Part shown: positions 22,101-33,215 of the stretch, piece after piece | How positions within the stretch are numbered: position 1 is the first letter of the stretch | Layout: every line of letters starts with the position of its first letter | DNA from: Didymella arachidicola | Taxonomy: Eukaryota > Ascomycota > Dothideomycetes > Pleosporales > Didymellaceae | Direction: 5' to 3' | Length of the DNA: 64,000 nucleotides | Assembly (NCBI GenBank): GCA_016630955.3 | Contig: CM050000.1 | Location: forward strand, 124,001 to 188,000 | The notes under the pieces: model-generated | What the model saw: only the letters and a program-made list of their open reading frames with translations | Databases searched by the model: none | What the model was told of the DNA's origin: nothing | Made by a program: the position numbers and the translations under genes

Positions 22101-24113
22101 GAATGCACTCAATTCTGTATGTGGTTGGAACGGAAGAGGAGGCATTGCCGATGGCCAAGGTGCACGGGACCGCTGGCATGTGGATGAAAATGGTATGCTC
22201 CTTGACGCGAGAATACCGGGTGCTTCGAGTTCTGGCTGGATCCACAAGGTTGTGAAGCTGGTGGAGAAGCAGCTCGCAGATGGTGAAGGGTGGGGGCGTG
22301 GCACCATGGACGAGCGCTTCGTCAAAGATGTGTGTCGCCCTCTTGCACTGACTAATGGGACCATAGCAGACATCAAAAAGAAGCAAGAGAGCCTGGTGAG
22401 CGTGGTGACGGGTTGGAGAGGACAGAAATGGGAAGGTGCCCGTATTGTTCGCCTGGTCGAGCGCGCGGTCAGACGAATAACCTGGCAGTGGTATCAGGAC
22501 CGATACGTCACAGGGAAGGAGCGATCGCCGGAAAGCTACCGTAGGCCACACCTGCCTGTGGCTTTGACCGTACCTGCGGCGCCGACGGTCCTTCCTTTCC
22601 ACACATTTACCTGTCCTATGTCTGCCGAGCAGATCCGCATGATCTCGCAGCGTAATGGCTTGCGCATTTCGTGTTCGACCCTTAGAGCTCCATGGCTTCC
22701 TGCAACGGTCTTCCAGCCGCCACCTCCACCACGGCCCTATCTCAAGGTTGGCTACGTCTCATCCGACTTCAACAACCATCCCTTGGCCCATCTCATGCAG
22801 TCAGTCTTTGGTTTGCACGACACAAGCAAGGTCAAGGCCTACTGTTATGCGACAACCGCTAGTGATGGCTCCGAACACCGCAAACAGATCGAAAAGGAGT
22901 CGCCGGTGTTCTATGACGCTAACAACTGGTCTGCTGAACGACTTGTCAACCAGATCATCAAGGACGGCATTCACATTCTGATCAACCTCAACGGCTACAC
23001 GAGAGGAGCACGCAACGAGGTTTTTGCCGCACGTGCAGCTCCCATTCAAATGTCATTCATGGGCTTTGCCGGAACTCTAGGTGCCGAGTGGTGCGATTAC
23101 CTTCTCGCGGACGACACATCCGTGCCGCCAGACACTCTCCGACAATGGCGTCGGAACATCGATATGGAAGACGCTCTGGTGGACGAGAACAGCGGAGGAT
23201 CAGACAAGAACTGGATCTATGGCGAGAACATTGTGTTCTGTCGAGACACGTTCTTCTGCTGCGACCACCGACAGAGCGCACCCGACTCACAAGGCCGGCA
23301 ACCCAACTGGGAAGAGGAGCAAGAACGAAGATGGGCAATGCGCAAAGAGATCTTCCCACAGCTGCGGGATGACGCGATCATCCTCGGTAATTTCAACCAG
23401 CTGTACAAGGTAAGCCGAGCGGTTGGCAGGTGTTGAGCAAAATTGACCGGTTACAGATCGAGCCCACCACCTTCCGAACCTGGCTCCGGATCCTGCAGCG
23501 TCTGCCCAAAGCCATCTTGTGGCTCTTGAGGTTCCCAGATCTGGGCGAAACCAACCTCAAGCAGACAGCGCTCATGTGGGCTGGCCCAGAGGTCGCCAAT
23601 CGAGTCATCTTCACAGACGTAGCCCAGAAATCTCAGCATATCTCCCGTGCACGAGTGTGCGACCTCTTCTTGGACACGCCGGAATGCAACGCCCACACAA
23701 CGGCCGCCGATATCCTTTGGTCGGGCACACCACTGCTGACTCTGCCTCGTTACAAGTACAAGATGTGCTCCCGGATGGCTGCCTCGATCCTTAAAGGTGC
23801 CCTGCCGAAGACTGCGCAAGGCGCGCAGGCAGCCAAGGAGCTCATCGCCGCCGACGACGAGGATTACGAAGACAAAGCTGTCCGCCTTGGCACGGACTGC
23901 ATCTACCAGGGCCACCGCCCCACCGGCCGTCTAAGCCAGCTTCGCAGGATGCTGTACGAAGCCCGATGGACGAGCGCGCTTTACGACACGAAACGATGGG
24001 TCCGCGACCTCGAAGAATCGTACCAAATCGCATGGAAGAAATGGGAGAGAGGAGAGGGCGGCGACATCTGGCTCAAGGACTCGAACTCCCCGCGCTTCGA
24101 AGACCTGGCGTAA
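19141..24113 (+). CDS. TPR protein with GT41 O-GlcNAc-transferase-like domain
   Basis: Two exons, 19141-23409 and 23457-24113, with a 47-bp intron (AAG|GTAAGC ... TTACAG|ATC); 1641 residues. GT41 enzymes move GlcNAc (or fucose in SPINDLY types) from a nucleotide sugar to Ser/Thr of nuclear and cytosolic proteins. The first ~500 residues are disordered and Pro/Gln/Tyr-rich. Tetratricopeptide repeats occupy about 520-620 and 900-1000 (for example AHLYTNLGSLLKDVGQLDVA). The catalytic part starts near 1200 with KVGYVSSDFNNHPLAHLM, then INLNGYTRGARNEVFAARAAP, and LGNFNQLYKIEP, where K1423 aligns with the UDP-contacting lysine of animal OGT; the intron falls right after it. The last part includes FTDVAQKSQHISRARVCDLF. 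Yeasts lack such proteins but filamentous fungi have them. The sugar donor cannot be read from sequence. Confidence 0.9.
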
Positions 24114-25626
24114 CCGCACACTACCGCGAGGATACATCTGCTCTGGCATGATCCATCACGCATGCCACCCCGCCTCATTCGCACTTTTGGATTTAGCGAG
24201 CACACATACACACCGCACCGCTGTTGTTGTTGTTGAGTTGAGCCAAACCGGCTCCTATACCCCCTTTAGTTTCAAATCTAGCATTCGTCGTCCCCTGGAG
24301 TTGTAATGAGAGCATGTTGGATATGGCAGGAATTTTCATCGGTCGCTTTCGAGAGTCGGAGGCGTTGGGGTTAGATGGATCAATACCTTTTGCATTCGCA
24401 ATGCCAATCGCAATTTTTCAGATTGAAACAAGCAGCAAGGCCGTTGTGCTTTTCTGGGGATTATGAGGAAGAATAAGGATGGTAACAGTGATGTCTGACA
24501 GATATTCCCGCCTCTCGCAAACTATCTCTCATCAGACCGCCGCGAGCAGTCTTGTCATTCCAAGCGGCAGAGGATTTTCCTTCCTCGTCTTGTCACCGCT
24601 CCTGGCTTCTCGTTCTTTCTCTAGTTTGCTTTACGCTGGAGCTGCATCTCCGCCGATGCTCAGCGAAGCGTAAGTGCATGTTCTCCCCCGCCTTGAGTCG
24701 AGTCGAGTCGAGTCGGCTTATTCCCGCACTTATTCTCCCACCCATCCGTCAAGCCCATGCCGGATTGGAACTACAGCGGGCTTGCTTGCTTGCTTGCTTG
24801 CTTGCATGCGAGCGATGCGACAGCGGGTGCTGCACGCTACCGTACAGTACAACAGCAACACGGGCCATGTAAATTAGCTACACGCGAAAACCAAAGATTT
24901 TTTCCGATATGTGCAGGCCTGAGCGCGGCGCAGCGCAAAGCATGGGAAGCGGGGGGAGGGGCATAGTAGCTACATCTACCCCTTTACTCTGCACACAGCG
25001 CGAGACTGAGGGCGCTGCGGATCGCTAACCGCGTGAGATGTACACTTCCTCCCCGGTGATCCGGGTCCGTGATGCAGAACGACGAAGTAAGTGGGGATGA
25101 TGACGCTTTTCGAAGAGCAGGTTATGTGTGGTTGTCTGTTCGCTGGGATTGTAGAGTGTGGGAGAGTTGGTTGGGTGGGGGGTTTGGAGGGGGGTGATGG
25201 AGATGTGTGAGGTTGGTTGTGTTGGTGGGGAGGGGGAGAGGGAAGGAAACAGGGGGGTGTGGAGGGTCAGGGAGTGTGGTTACTACGAAGGAATAGGCTT
25301 GGGGGTTCGTGATAAGTGGGATTTGATGGGTTGGAATGGGATTGAAGCGTTAGGTTGAAGGGTGAAGGAAGTTGAAGTGCTGGAGGACTGTGATTGCTTC
25401 AGTTGGGGTTGATGTGGGCTAGTAAGACTGGGAATTTGATAGTGCGGATAGTATGAGATGATCTGAGTATCTAATGCCGGAGACGTAGCATGAGAGCATG
25501 TTTTGCCCTATGCGGTACAAGCCAGAGCCCTTGGATTGCCATGGAGCAATACATCCCATGACCGTAAACAACAAAGCTTGCCATAGTCCCCAGCAACCTC
25601 CAACGCAATCGCTAGCCGAATACAAA
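24114..25626. other. Intergenic with short tandem repeats
   Basis: About 1.5 kb, no gene supported. It holds GAGTC repeats at about 24697-24717, a GCTT tract at about 24779-24805, and a strongly G-rich purine stretch on the plus strand at about 25140-25420. Confidence 0.5.
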
Positions 25627-26166
25627 ATGGACACAGAAACCCTTCACCTCCCGACACAACCAACCACCCCCTTCGAAGCAATGTCCACCAGCACAGGACC
25701 GCCTATGCACCCCTCCTGGCACCAACTCCACACCAACCTACATCTCGCAATCACCCACTACGAATCCGCCTCCACCGCCGCCATCACCCGCCTCCGCAAC
25801 CTAGGCAACCGAACCACCGACTCCGCCACGTGCGCCCGCTACGCACAACTAATCACCGCAGAGACCCAGAAGCAAGCCCAGCGCACCGCTGAATACGTAA
25901 AGCAAAGCCAGGGATTGATGACAGGACTCGATCAGCCGTTGAAAATGATGAGGCAGATGAGAGTTGAGGAGTTTGTCAAGTGGCTGCGGAAACAGGTCGA
26001 GGAGATGAAGGGTGTTGGGGTGGAGGATCAGGATTATGAGGATGTGGGTGAGGAGGAGGGGCTTGAGGAGTTTGAGCATATTGGGGTTGATGATGCGGAG
26101 GGATTGGGGGATGGGGTTGAGATTAGGGAGGGGAAGGGGGGGTGGGTTGGGGTGGTTAAGCGGTAG
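25627..26166 (+). CDS. Hypothetical acidic helical protein
   Basis: From the ATG at 25627 the protein is 179 residues; an in-frame ATG at 25498 would add 43 residues, but those are Cys/Pro/Gln-rich and lack coding character. The central part is helical (THYESASTAAITRLRNLG ... VEEFVKWLRKQVEEM), followed by an acidic tail (EDVGEEEGLEEFEH) and a short basic end. No family is recognised. Codon choice is C-ending in the first half and G/T-rich in the second, a marked shift that raises some doubt about the C-terminal part. Confidence 0.5.
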   Translation: MDTETLHLPTQPTTPFEAMSTSTGPPMHPSWHQLHTNLHLAITHYESASTAAITRLRNLGNRTTDSATCARYAQLITAETQKQAQRTAEYVKQSQGLMTGLDQPLKMMRQMRVEEFVKWLRKQVEEMKGVGVEDQDYEDVGEEEGLEEFEHIGVDDAEGLGDGVEIREGKGGWVGVVKR

Positions 26167-26348
26167 GATTGTCGATGACTGAGGTCAGGGTGGGAGATCG
26201 GGTCGCTGAATGATTATGCCGGGTGCTTTGAGATCAACCATAGATGGCTCTGAGGAATTCGTCGTGATAGATCGTGTTGATTTGCGGGGCTTGAAATAAA
26301 AACACTTGAAGAAGTTGGCCGCTGCACAATAAAACTTAATGAAAAGTC

Positions 26349-27170
26349 TTAGTACGTCAGACTCACGCATCTCCCCTCCCAGCCGCCCTCTTTGACGACC
26401 TTCTCAAACACCCACGCCCCGACATCCTTCCTGCCCACACTCCACCCAAGTTGCGGTCCCGCCTCTTTGACGCCAGCCCTCTCCGTCTCCTCACCCTTCC
26501 ATTCCCACCCGACTCTCAATTTGTCCACGCCGGATGGCGCAGCATCCGTCAACAGCGTCGGCCTTACGACAACGCAATCCCGAATGTGTTTCCCACCATC
26601 GTTGACGAGCAGCTGCTCTGCCTTCTTCTTATCCTCGTGCGGCACATGGAGAGCGTAGATATACACCGGGTACAGCAAGAGCGGGACATCGCGAACCTTA
26701 TTGCTTATACCAGTGGTGGAAATACTGCTGAATAGCGGTTTGAGCCCGGTGGTTGATGAGGTGATGCCCTGCGTCTCTAGCTGCTCGAGCGCGGCGAAGA
26801 TTGTTTTCACGCCGTCTTCGCAGATATGCACGTCGCTCAAGGTGATCGGTTGGAGGAGACTCCACTGCATGACGGGATACGCGCCAATTCCGAAACATAT
26901 ATTGTCAACCAACTTAGAGGCGTTGAGAGGACTGCGGAGAGTGGCTGAGACGGCGGAGACGTCTTTGATATCGCTGTTGTGGATGGTGAGGTATCTCTCG
27001 ATGGTTTCCAGAGGAATAGCGTGTGTAGTGCGCAACATGTCGATGAGCTTTTGCGACGAGCGTGCTAGTGCGGTGCTATGATATCCGGCAGTGAGTGCTT
27101 GGGCGAGGGTGCTGTTTGTCACGCCGCCCGTAGCGCCAAAGAAGGCGATGGTTTGCGTGGGTGCTGTCAT
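26349..27170 (-). CDS. NAD(P)-binding Rossmann-fold protein (NmrA/SDR-e-like)
   Basis: A single exon of 273 residues from the ATG at 27168-27170; an upstream in-frame ATG at 27248 would add 26 residues. The protein begins TIAFFGATGGVTNSTLAQAL, a glycine-rich dinucleotide-binding turn after the first beta strand. The rest fits an atypical extended SDR / NAD-dependent epimerase or NmrA-like protein: a central SISTTGIS strand in place of the usual SS(x)Y and a later CVVVRPTLL strand that is typical of this fold. No clear YxxxK catalytic pair is visible, so it may sense or bind cofactor rather than catalyse. Substrate unknown. Confidence 0.8.
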   Translation of the reverse strand: MTAPTQTIAFFGATGGVTNSTLAQALTAGYHSTALARSSQKLIDMLRTTHAIPLETIERYLTIHNSDIKDVSAVSATLRSPLNASKLVDNICFGIGAYPVMQWSLLQPITLSDVHICEDGVKTIFAALEQLETQGITSSTTGLKPLFSSISTTGISNKVRDVPLLLYPVYIYALHVPHEDKKKAEQLLVNDGGKHIRDCVVVRPTLLTDAAPSGVDKLRVGWEWKGEETERAGVKEAGPQLGWSVGRKDVGAWVFEKVVKEGGWEGRCVSLTY

Positions 27171-28749
27171 TCTCCCGTGAATTCGAGAGTAAGGACGATG
27201 GCTGTTCGTTATGAAGACGCCTGCTAAAATTGCGGATGGAACAATCAATAAGTCTTGACCCGAAAAGCTGTAAGGCTTGCTGGATTAATCAATGGAATTC
27301 GCAGTGTGAGTGCGTGGATGCCTCCTCACCAAGGCCGAACACTTCTCTTTATACCTTGTCCACAAATGAGTAGGGCTTACAGGCCTGACCAAGACCAGAT
27401 ACCAGCATCGTGCGATCCCCAACTCGTGCAATCGTGCATGAAGCCACACTGACTCTGATTCGTCGTTTGCGGAGGGGTTGCTCGCCGACAGCCTAATCTT
27501 CCAGTAACACAGGCCAATCCTCGATCAAGGAATATCGACATAATGTCCAGCTCGGCCGACGCGACGACTAACGAACATGCTCATGGTGCTCCTTCGGCGC
27601 AGCTTTGTGCTGGAATCTCAGAATTTGAACGTGGTCGAGGGCATCGTGGTGGTTTATGTGCAGGAGTTCATCCGCGGCGGGCAGTTGTTCATCCGCCTCT
27701 AACCTGATAGGGGAAGGCGCAAAGGAGCTAGTCAACAGTCGCGAACGTCAGCCTTGTCGCGCCATCTGAACATGAGGCTCAGACATGCGCAGATCTGCCC
27801 CTCCAGAGTAACATTGAATAGTGGAGAATCACATGCAGTCTGGTTTGTGAACATTCATGATTTTTAGACGTACGCCGGCAAACTCTGCGAAAGACTGCTA
27901 GCCTTCCAAGATAAGGCTCGTGAAGCTTAGAGCAACGTCTTGAGATTCTTTTGTCCGTGATTTCCTGTAAAAGTCTGCATGCAATGTACGCATACAACAG
28001 AAGGATGGGCTTGACTTGAAGGACATGTCTCTTCGAGTCCCTCGACGGTGGTTACCTCTGAAAGTCTTGTTGGAATGTTCGCTTACGACGGAGGGGGGGG
28101 GGGGTGCCAAGGCTCCCTTGTGCAGTTCTACCATAGCTGGGAATGATAGCTGGAAGATCTGGCGATGCTGATCTGCTGCACTGCTAGGTAGATCATCACA
28201 GTGAGACACCTCGCGGCCACATCTACCGCAGAGAGCGCTACTTCCTGCTTAAATTTGTGTTTCAAAGCTGCTGGAGATCGCTTCAGTCGGCTCATTTGCA
28301 TACATTGGTTGCAAGTTGGGCCAGGCGTCGAATGACCTGGAGTCCGCCATACCCGCACCAAGTGCCCGAGGCTCCCTGAAACTGGGGCCTAGAGGCTGGG
28401 TTCGAGATCTTTGGGCTTCTTGCTGATGACAGGCAAGTTTGGGCTTTCTATCTTGACCGCGAAACGTCTTACAACATCGTTTGCATCGAGTTTTGGGATA
28501 GGCTAGGCGCATGACGTAGCCTCTGCCGGCTACAGATAGCTCTTCCATGCCGAAACAATGTCGCCGCCTTGCACGCTCGTTCAGGTCTTCGCGGATCGCA
28601 AAGTATTGTGTTGACGGAGCTGCTAGTACGAGATGCGCTGAAGTGCTTACGTCATACGCGCGACTCAGGCACCCAGCTTATGGTCTTCTATAGTCAGCGT
28701 CCCACGCTGAACACACAATAATAATGTAGAACAAAGCCCACTCGACGCG
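27171..28749. other. Intergenic, possible decayed sequence
   Basis: About 1.6 kb with no gene I can support. Overlapping minus-strand frames at 27898-28548 contain Cys/His-rich bits (CKRCCKTFRGQDRKPKLACH) that faintly recall C2H2 fingers but do not join into a gene. A run of about 12 G lies near 28090-28104. Confidence 0.4.
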
Positions 28750-29709
28750 ATGAAACGCGTAAAACTTACCTCCCGACCAATACGAGAACCCATCTGCCCA
28801 CCGTTGCCGCCTGAGATATGGATCAACATCTTCAGCTTCTGCGACAGCCTCCCGCATTTGTGGCACACATGCCGCCGCGTTTCGCCCACGCTGAAAGCTT
28901 GCGCCGAACGCGCAATAGGAGGGAATTTCCTCAGCGAGGTCCAGATCGAGTTCATGTTGGATCGGCACAACTTAGGCGGCAAAAGAGGGCCTCACGAGCC
29001 TGCGATCACCCTCGACTTTGAGCGACTGGGCAAAGGCGACGAGGCGAATGCTGCATGGTTTGCAGGCCATTTTCGCGGGCATAAAGTCGTGAAAGCTGCG
29101 ATGAAGGACAAGACAAAGACTGTCATCATGCAGCGGTGGCATGAAAACGTTGAGAGACGCAAGCCCGAGCTGCCAAACTACACCATCAGTATTGGCGATA
29201 TGGTGAACGATACCCACATTCCTGATCTTGTCGTTGACGATGAGGAATACAGGATGCGCTTCGATTGGCGCGGCATGCTCGCGCTGTTCTTTCGTGAGCA
29301 AGCAAAGCTGGAGGAGCTGCAACGGGAGTGGGAAGATGAGCACCGCTCCAGACCCCTGGCGCGCCCGGTGAAGGGGAGCAAAATCTCGTCTACGTCGCCT
29401 TCTGTGTCGTGGCAGCTTGTCGAAGTCGATGCCCGCAGAAACATCCGCCGCGAGCGACTCAAGGAGCACTACCGTGACAATGCTGAAATGCTGTGGGCCA
29501 TCGACTCGCTCAGGTACTTTGAGAAAGCCGACTCTACAAAGTGGAGCTCTACATCCCCTCAGATGCTGCCGCATCTACCCGGCGCAGGTCTCGGCGAGCG
29601 GTGGTTCGGAAGTACAAACGTCGTGCAGGAGCTCTACCTTGACGAGTGCAGCTGCATGAATAGGCTTGACACGCAGATGAGACTTCTGAGCAAGAAGAAA
29701 GATGAATGA
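28750..29709 (+). CDS. F-box-like domain protein
   Basis: A single exon of 319 residues. The N-terminal CPPLPPEIWINIFSFCDSLPHLWHTCRRVSPTLKACAE segment has the LPxEIWxxIF core and the later CRRVS/W positions of an F-box. F-box proteins link substrates to Skp1 in SCF ubiquitin ligases. The remaining 260 residues are charged and have no repeats I recognise, including a MKDKTKTVIMQRWHENVERR helix and a MRFDWRGMLALFFREQAKLEEL helix. Similar short F-box-like proteins of unknown target are numerous in filamentous ascomycetes. Confidence 0.75.
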   Translation: MKRVKLTSRPIREPICPPLPPEIWINIFSFCDSLPHLWHTCRRVSPTLKACAERAIGGNFLSEVQIEFMLDRHNLGGKRGPHEPAITLDFERLGKGDEANAAWFAGHFRGHKVVKAAMKDKTKTVIMQRWHENVERRKPELPNYTISIGDMVNDTHIPDLVVDDEEYRMRFDWRGMLALFFREQAKLEELQREWEDEHRSRPLARPVKGSKISSTSPSVSWQLVEVDARRNIRRERLKEHYRDNAEMLWAIDSLRYFEKADSTKWSSTSPQMLPHLPGAGLGERWFGSTNVVQELYLDECSCMNRLDTQMRLLSKKKDE

Positions 29710-29974
29710 TGTGTTTAGTTTCTTTTTCGATCTGGAAGCTCGACCGTGAGCCTACAGACATACATACCCAGAACCAAGCGTCAAGAACAACAAGAAAGGG
29801 AACCTCAAAAACCCAACCAGCGACTCCAATAAATAGGGGTGGGGCCGGTCCCTCAGTGAGCGTTGCGCAGGCGCCTCGCGCACGTCATACCGCTGGCCAG
29901 GTCCAGACAGCCGACTTCAAAAGCCAGGTTCGTTGACCGCATACCGTTGCAGATCACGGGTGTGAGATCAGTCA

Positions 29975-30196
29975 CTAGGTCTTTGCGAGCACCTTGCCGC
30001 CTTCATCATTTGCAACGCTGGCAGTATCGTCGCGGACCACTGCGCCAGCGGCGGCGACGTTACCGGTAAAACCGCAGAATGGCGCACCACAACCGTTATA
30101 AGGGTCATATTTGGGGGAGGGTCTGCCTGCAGTCGTAACTGGGGCCAGAATCGTAAGAGTAATGGCGAGAACGCCGAGGATGGACTTGGTAAGCAT
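29975..30196 (-). CDS. Small secreted protein, 73 residues
   Basis: From the ATG at 30194-30196 the protein begins MLTKSILGVLAITLTILAP, followed by VTTAG, a good signal peptide with likely cleavage after TTA. The mature part is about 49 residues, Gly/Ala/Asp-rich, with two cysteines (NGCGAPFCGFTG) that could form one disulfide. The same frame is open upstream to 30412 but that part lacks coding character and is probably leader. The size suits a small secreted peptide or effector-like protein; function unknown. Confidence 0.55.
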   Translation of the reverse strand: MLTKSILGVLAITLTILAPVTTAGRPSPKYDPYNGCGAPFCGFTGNVAAAGAVVRDDTASVANDEGGKVLAKT

Positions 30197-31226
30197 CGTG
30201 GCGAGGTCGGGCAATGAAAACCTATGAATAAGCAGTGTAGAAGGAACAGGATGTCGAAGTAGAATTGGTGAAGTTGAGGTTGAGACAGGAGATCGAGTAA
30301 GGGATAAGTTGTACAGAAGCATGGGCATCTCGCTGGTACTAGTCGCGAACTCGGATTGGGCGCATGCTTCACTTGCTGCGCGCACGCATGCACGTGTCCA
30401 GAGTGAATGCAACTACGTCATCGCCACGGGAGTGTGCTGGCACACGCACGTGCACACCGTTCTGGAGTAGATGGATTGGTGACGAGATGTTACTGTCGTT
30501 TGCAATCGACCCAGAAGTAGATCAACCTCAGAGAGAACAAGCACGAAGCAAGAAACCTGACGTTCTCAGGAAGCACTGTTCCAGAATTGCTCATGCAACA
30601 CCGTTGCAGGCTATGCACCTTCTAAACGGAAGACCCCTTGCTTTCTCCATACAGGCATCTTCCGACAGAATTAGATGGGAATCTCTACAATTTGAAATAG
30701 ACCGCGCAGCCCGTTCTCCAAGCGTGGAAGAGTGCACTTGCAGAGGGCTTAGCTCATCGTGTCAATCTGCTCCGTGTCTTGATATGGATGGGAGTCCCCT
30801 GTTAAATGGCATTAGCATACACCTTGACAGGGGCATGCAGAACGTACCAGCTTAGGGCCACCCGGTTTCAACCTCTAGATTGTCACGAGCATGAGTAAGT
30901 GTTGTCCTGTGCCCGCATGATGCAACCAAGAACTAGCGGTGGGAATGGAGGTCAGATGCGCTATTTGTAATCCAAGGTGCATTCGCCTGGAGACAAGTCT
31001 CACTATATTATGCTACTTCTGTTCGGACCAGTCGGTAAGTGATTAACAACACTCAAAGTAGTTTTCCGTTTTTCGATGTCATTCAGAAACGCCTGCGAAG
31101 TATGTCTGGAATCAAAGCGATTTTCACAAAAGCAGAGCTTTTTTTATCCCGTCAAGAAAGCTCTTGTAAACTGATAGATCAATCTCCACCAGAGTGACAG
31201 ACACGACTGGTTGTGTGGTCACATAT
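30197..31226. other. Intergenic, no supported gene
   Basis: About 1 kb. A 163-codon plus-strand frame at 30364-30855 overlaps the leader of the small secreted protein gene and shows no motif; not called. AT content is higher than in flanking genes. Confidence 0.45.
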
Positions 31227-31880
31227 CTACACTTCTGTACCCTCAGCCAGGTGGAGTTTCAGAGCCGCTGGCAGCTCACGGCGCTCGCAAACAGTGACAA
31301 CACTGTCCTGAATGAAGCGCCTCAGTTGTTTATCCGCAAGCAACTGTTCACCATTATGCCAGTTGACCTCCACTCTCAACCCGCGGCACGTGGCTCTGCG
31401 ATGGTGTTTGGCGTATATGCAAAAGTCTTGCACTTTGTCGGCATCGTCTCTGGTGAGGAATCCCGCTCGCACAAGACGGTCTGGTATATACACATAGCCG
31501 AATTTGGAGCGCCCTGCGGTGGCGATAAGGTCCATGAACAAAGCTACATGCACACGCGAAGAGCTACTGTTCGTGTCTCTGGTGTGAAAAAAACCAGGCT
31601 GTGTCTTTTCAAGCGCCATATCCAGGTACGGTTGAGCTTCCGCTCGAATCAGCTTGGAGGAAGCTAGTAGTGCAAACTGCAGCTTAGTTGTACTGCAGAC
31701 TAGGTAGTTGCAGTCATTTCTGACCCCGTACTTGATCTTGCAGATGTGGGTAGTGGTCGTAACAGGCAGGTTTTCGTACACGATGATCCTAATTTCTGCC
31801 GGCAGGTCGAGGAAGCGAAAGGGCTGCGGCGCGAGAGCGGTTGTAAGAGCTGAAGATGCCTTTTTGGGTATTGCTTCCAT
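31227..31880 (-). CDS. F-box-like fungal protein (FRFLDLPAEIR type)
   Basis: From the ATG at 31878-31880 the protein is 217 residues; a longer frame to 32048 exists but lacks coding character. It begins with a short lead and then FRFLDLPAEIRIIVYENLP, the N-terminal signature of a large family of fungal F-box-like/2EXR-type proteins, followed by LLASSKLIRAEAQPYL, the usual second conserved block. The second half is helical with Cys and His but no known catalytic motif. The gene at 41688-42489 has the same layout and is a probable distant paralogue. Function unknown. Confidence 0.75.
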   Translation of the reverse strand: MEAIPKKASSALTTALAPQPFRFLDLPAEIRIIVYENLPVTTTTHICKIKYGVRNDCNYLVCSTTKLQFALLASSKLIRAEAQPYLDMALEKTQPGFFHTRDTNSSSSRVHVALFMDLIATAGRSKFGYVYIPDRLVRAGFLTRDDADKVQDFCIYAKHHRRATCRGLRVEVNWHNGEQLLADKQLRRFIQDSVVTVCERRELPAALKLHLAEGTEV

Positions 31881-32353
31881 ATTGCGCAGGCAGTTGGGAC
31901 TGAGAATCGACAGAGTAGGGAAGTGCGGCGATCGAAAATGACTGAGAGAAGTGCGGTGATAATAAAAATGAAGAAGCTTGGGTCGGTTGCGAGCGTTGAA
32001 TAGATAGAGGGTAAAGTTAGCCGCCTTCCCATTTTTCCACTGACACATTCAGTTCGTGTTATGGTCATAATATCACTCACAACGGTACACGTGAAGCTCT
32101 TAATTAAGAGACCTGTTCCAGTTCGAAGTGGCAGATGAGAGCTTGGAAGACATCAACCGGAAAAGAAGATGTAGCCACACGAAGAGGGCAACAGCCGGCG
32201 AGATGCGCGGCAACAGACAAAAAAATCGAGTGCTAAATGTTAAGATACTCACGCACGACATTATTCGCTTGGACATCCGTTCCGTCTCCAACACTAAAGC
32301 TGCGCCTGGTGTGAATCGTCCTCACCTGAAGTTCGTTGAGATTACTACAGACC
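31881..32353. other. Intergenic, no gene seen
   Basis: About 470 bp between the F-box-like gene and the 3' end of the UstYa-like gene. AT-rich, with no supported open frame. Confidence 0.5.
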
Positions 32354-33215
32354 CTACACATCAGCATCAGGGACAGCATTCGCCCTCGCCCAATTTTTAA
32401 TGTGGTCAAAATTACGACACACATGCTCACTCTCATAATCAGGCCAATAGCCACCCATACCCTGCTTGCCCTCCTCCTTTGTGGGTTGGAACGTGAAGAC
32501 ATTCACATCGCTCAAACACATCAGATTGATTCTGAGAATCTCGATGCAGTGATCGAGATGCCCGCGCACCTTCTCAGGCGCATCGTTAGTATCGCTCCAA
32601 GAGATTTTCTTGTAGTGATCGGGATACGTCGACATGCGCAGCAGATTGAGGCAGTGCAGTTGGTGGAACACTTCGATACCGACGCGGTATCCTGTTTCAC
32701 CGGTCGTGGGGTTGGTGACTTGCATTGCGTCGTCGGGCTTGCGCAGCTTATGGAAATCTGCCTTCGAGACCATTTGGTCGGGCACTAAAGCATCATCATT
32801 AGCACTGCCGTACGGGGAAACAGAGCCACTGCTCTTGGTACTTACAATACGCGATATCCATCCACGACAACTCCACCTCCTCGCTTGTACCCACGTATTT
32901 ACTCGAATTCAGCGGCTTTGGCAACTCGTACTTGACATGCGAGTACTCGACTTCATGCATAGCGGGCGAGAAGATGTCGAATTGATCCATGAGCTTTGCT
33001 GCACTGTGGCTGGAGTTGTCCTTCTGGCTCATGACGGCACAAATCAGGCTCAGCATGGATAGTGTGAAGATGAAGAGGTTGAAAAGTGTGAGGTAGACGT
33101 AGTTTCGCCGCCTTGTGTTCTCGGATTCTGCGTTCTTGAGGTAGGATGTGTTCAGGAAGGCGGCGTTCTCGTAGTCATCGTTGGAAGACGGCATGGTGTT
33201 CTGTTTCTCCATCAT
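32354..33215 (-). CDS. UstYa-family (DUF3328) membrane oxidase-like protein
   Basis: Exons 33215-32846 and 32784-32354, with a 61-bp intron (GTAAGT...TTTAG); 266 residues, normal for the family. One membrane helix near the N-terminus (YVYLTLFNLFIFTLSMLSLI) is followed by a lumenal domain with both family motifs HxxHC: HQLHCLNLLR (H164, H167, C168) and HLDHC (H199, H202, C203). Members such as UstYa/Yb act in ustiloxin-type ribosomal peptide and cyclochlorotine pathways, where they are linked to oxidative cyclisation or hydroxylation. The gene is divergent from a Kex2-type repeat precursor 1.1 kb away, which makes a joint peptide pathway plausible. DUF3328 genes also occur in other clusters, so the link is inference. 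Confidence 0.88.

Noticed and set aside
27898..28548. Possible C2H2 zinc-finger remnant (CKRCCKTFRGQ...ACH and KTFRGNHRRG)
   Set aside because: Cys/His spacing does not make a finger and the pieces do not join by clear splice sites; at best decayed.
30364..30855. 163-codon plus-strand frame
   Set aside because: No signal, domain or conserved block; overlaps the leader of the small secreted protein gene.
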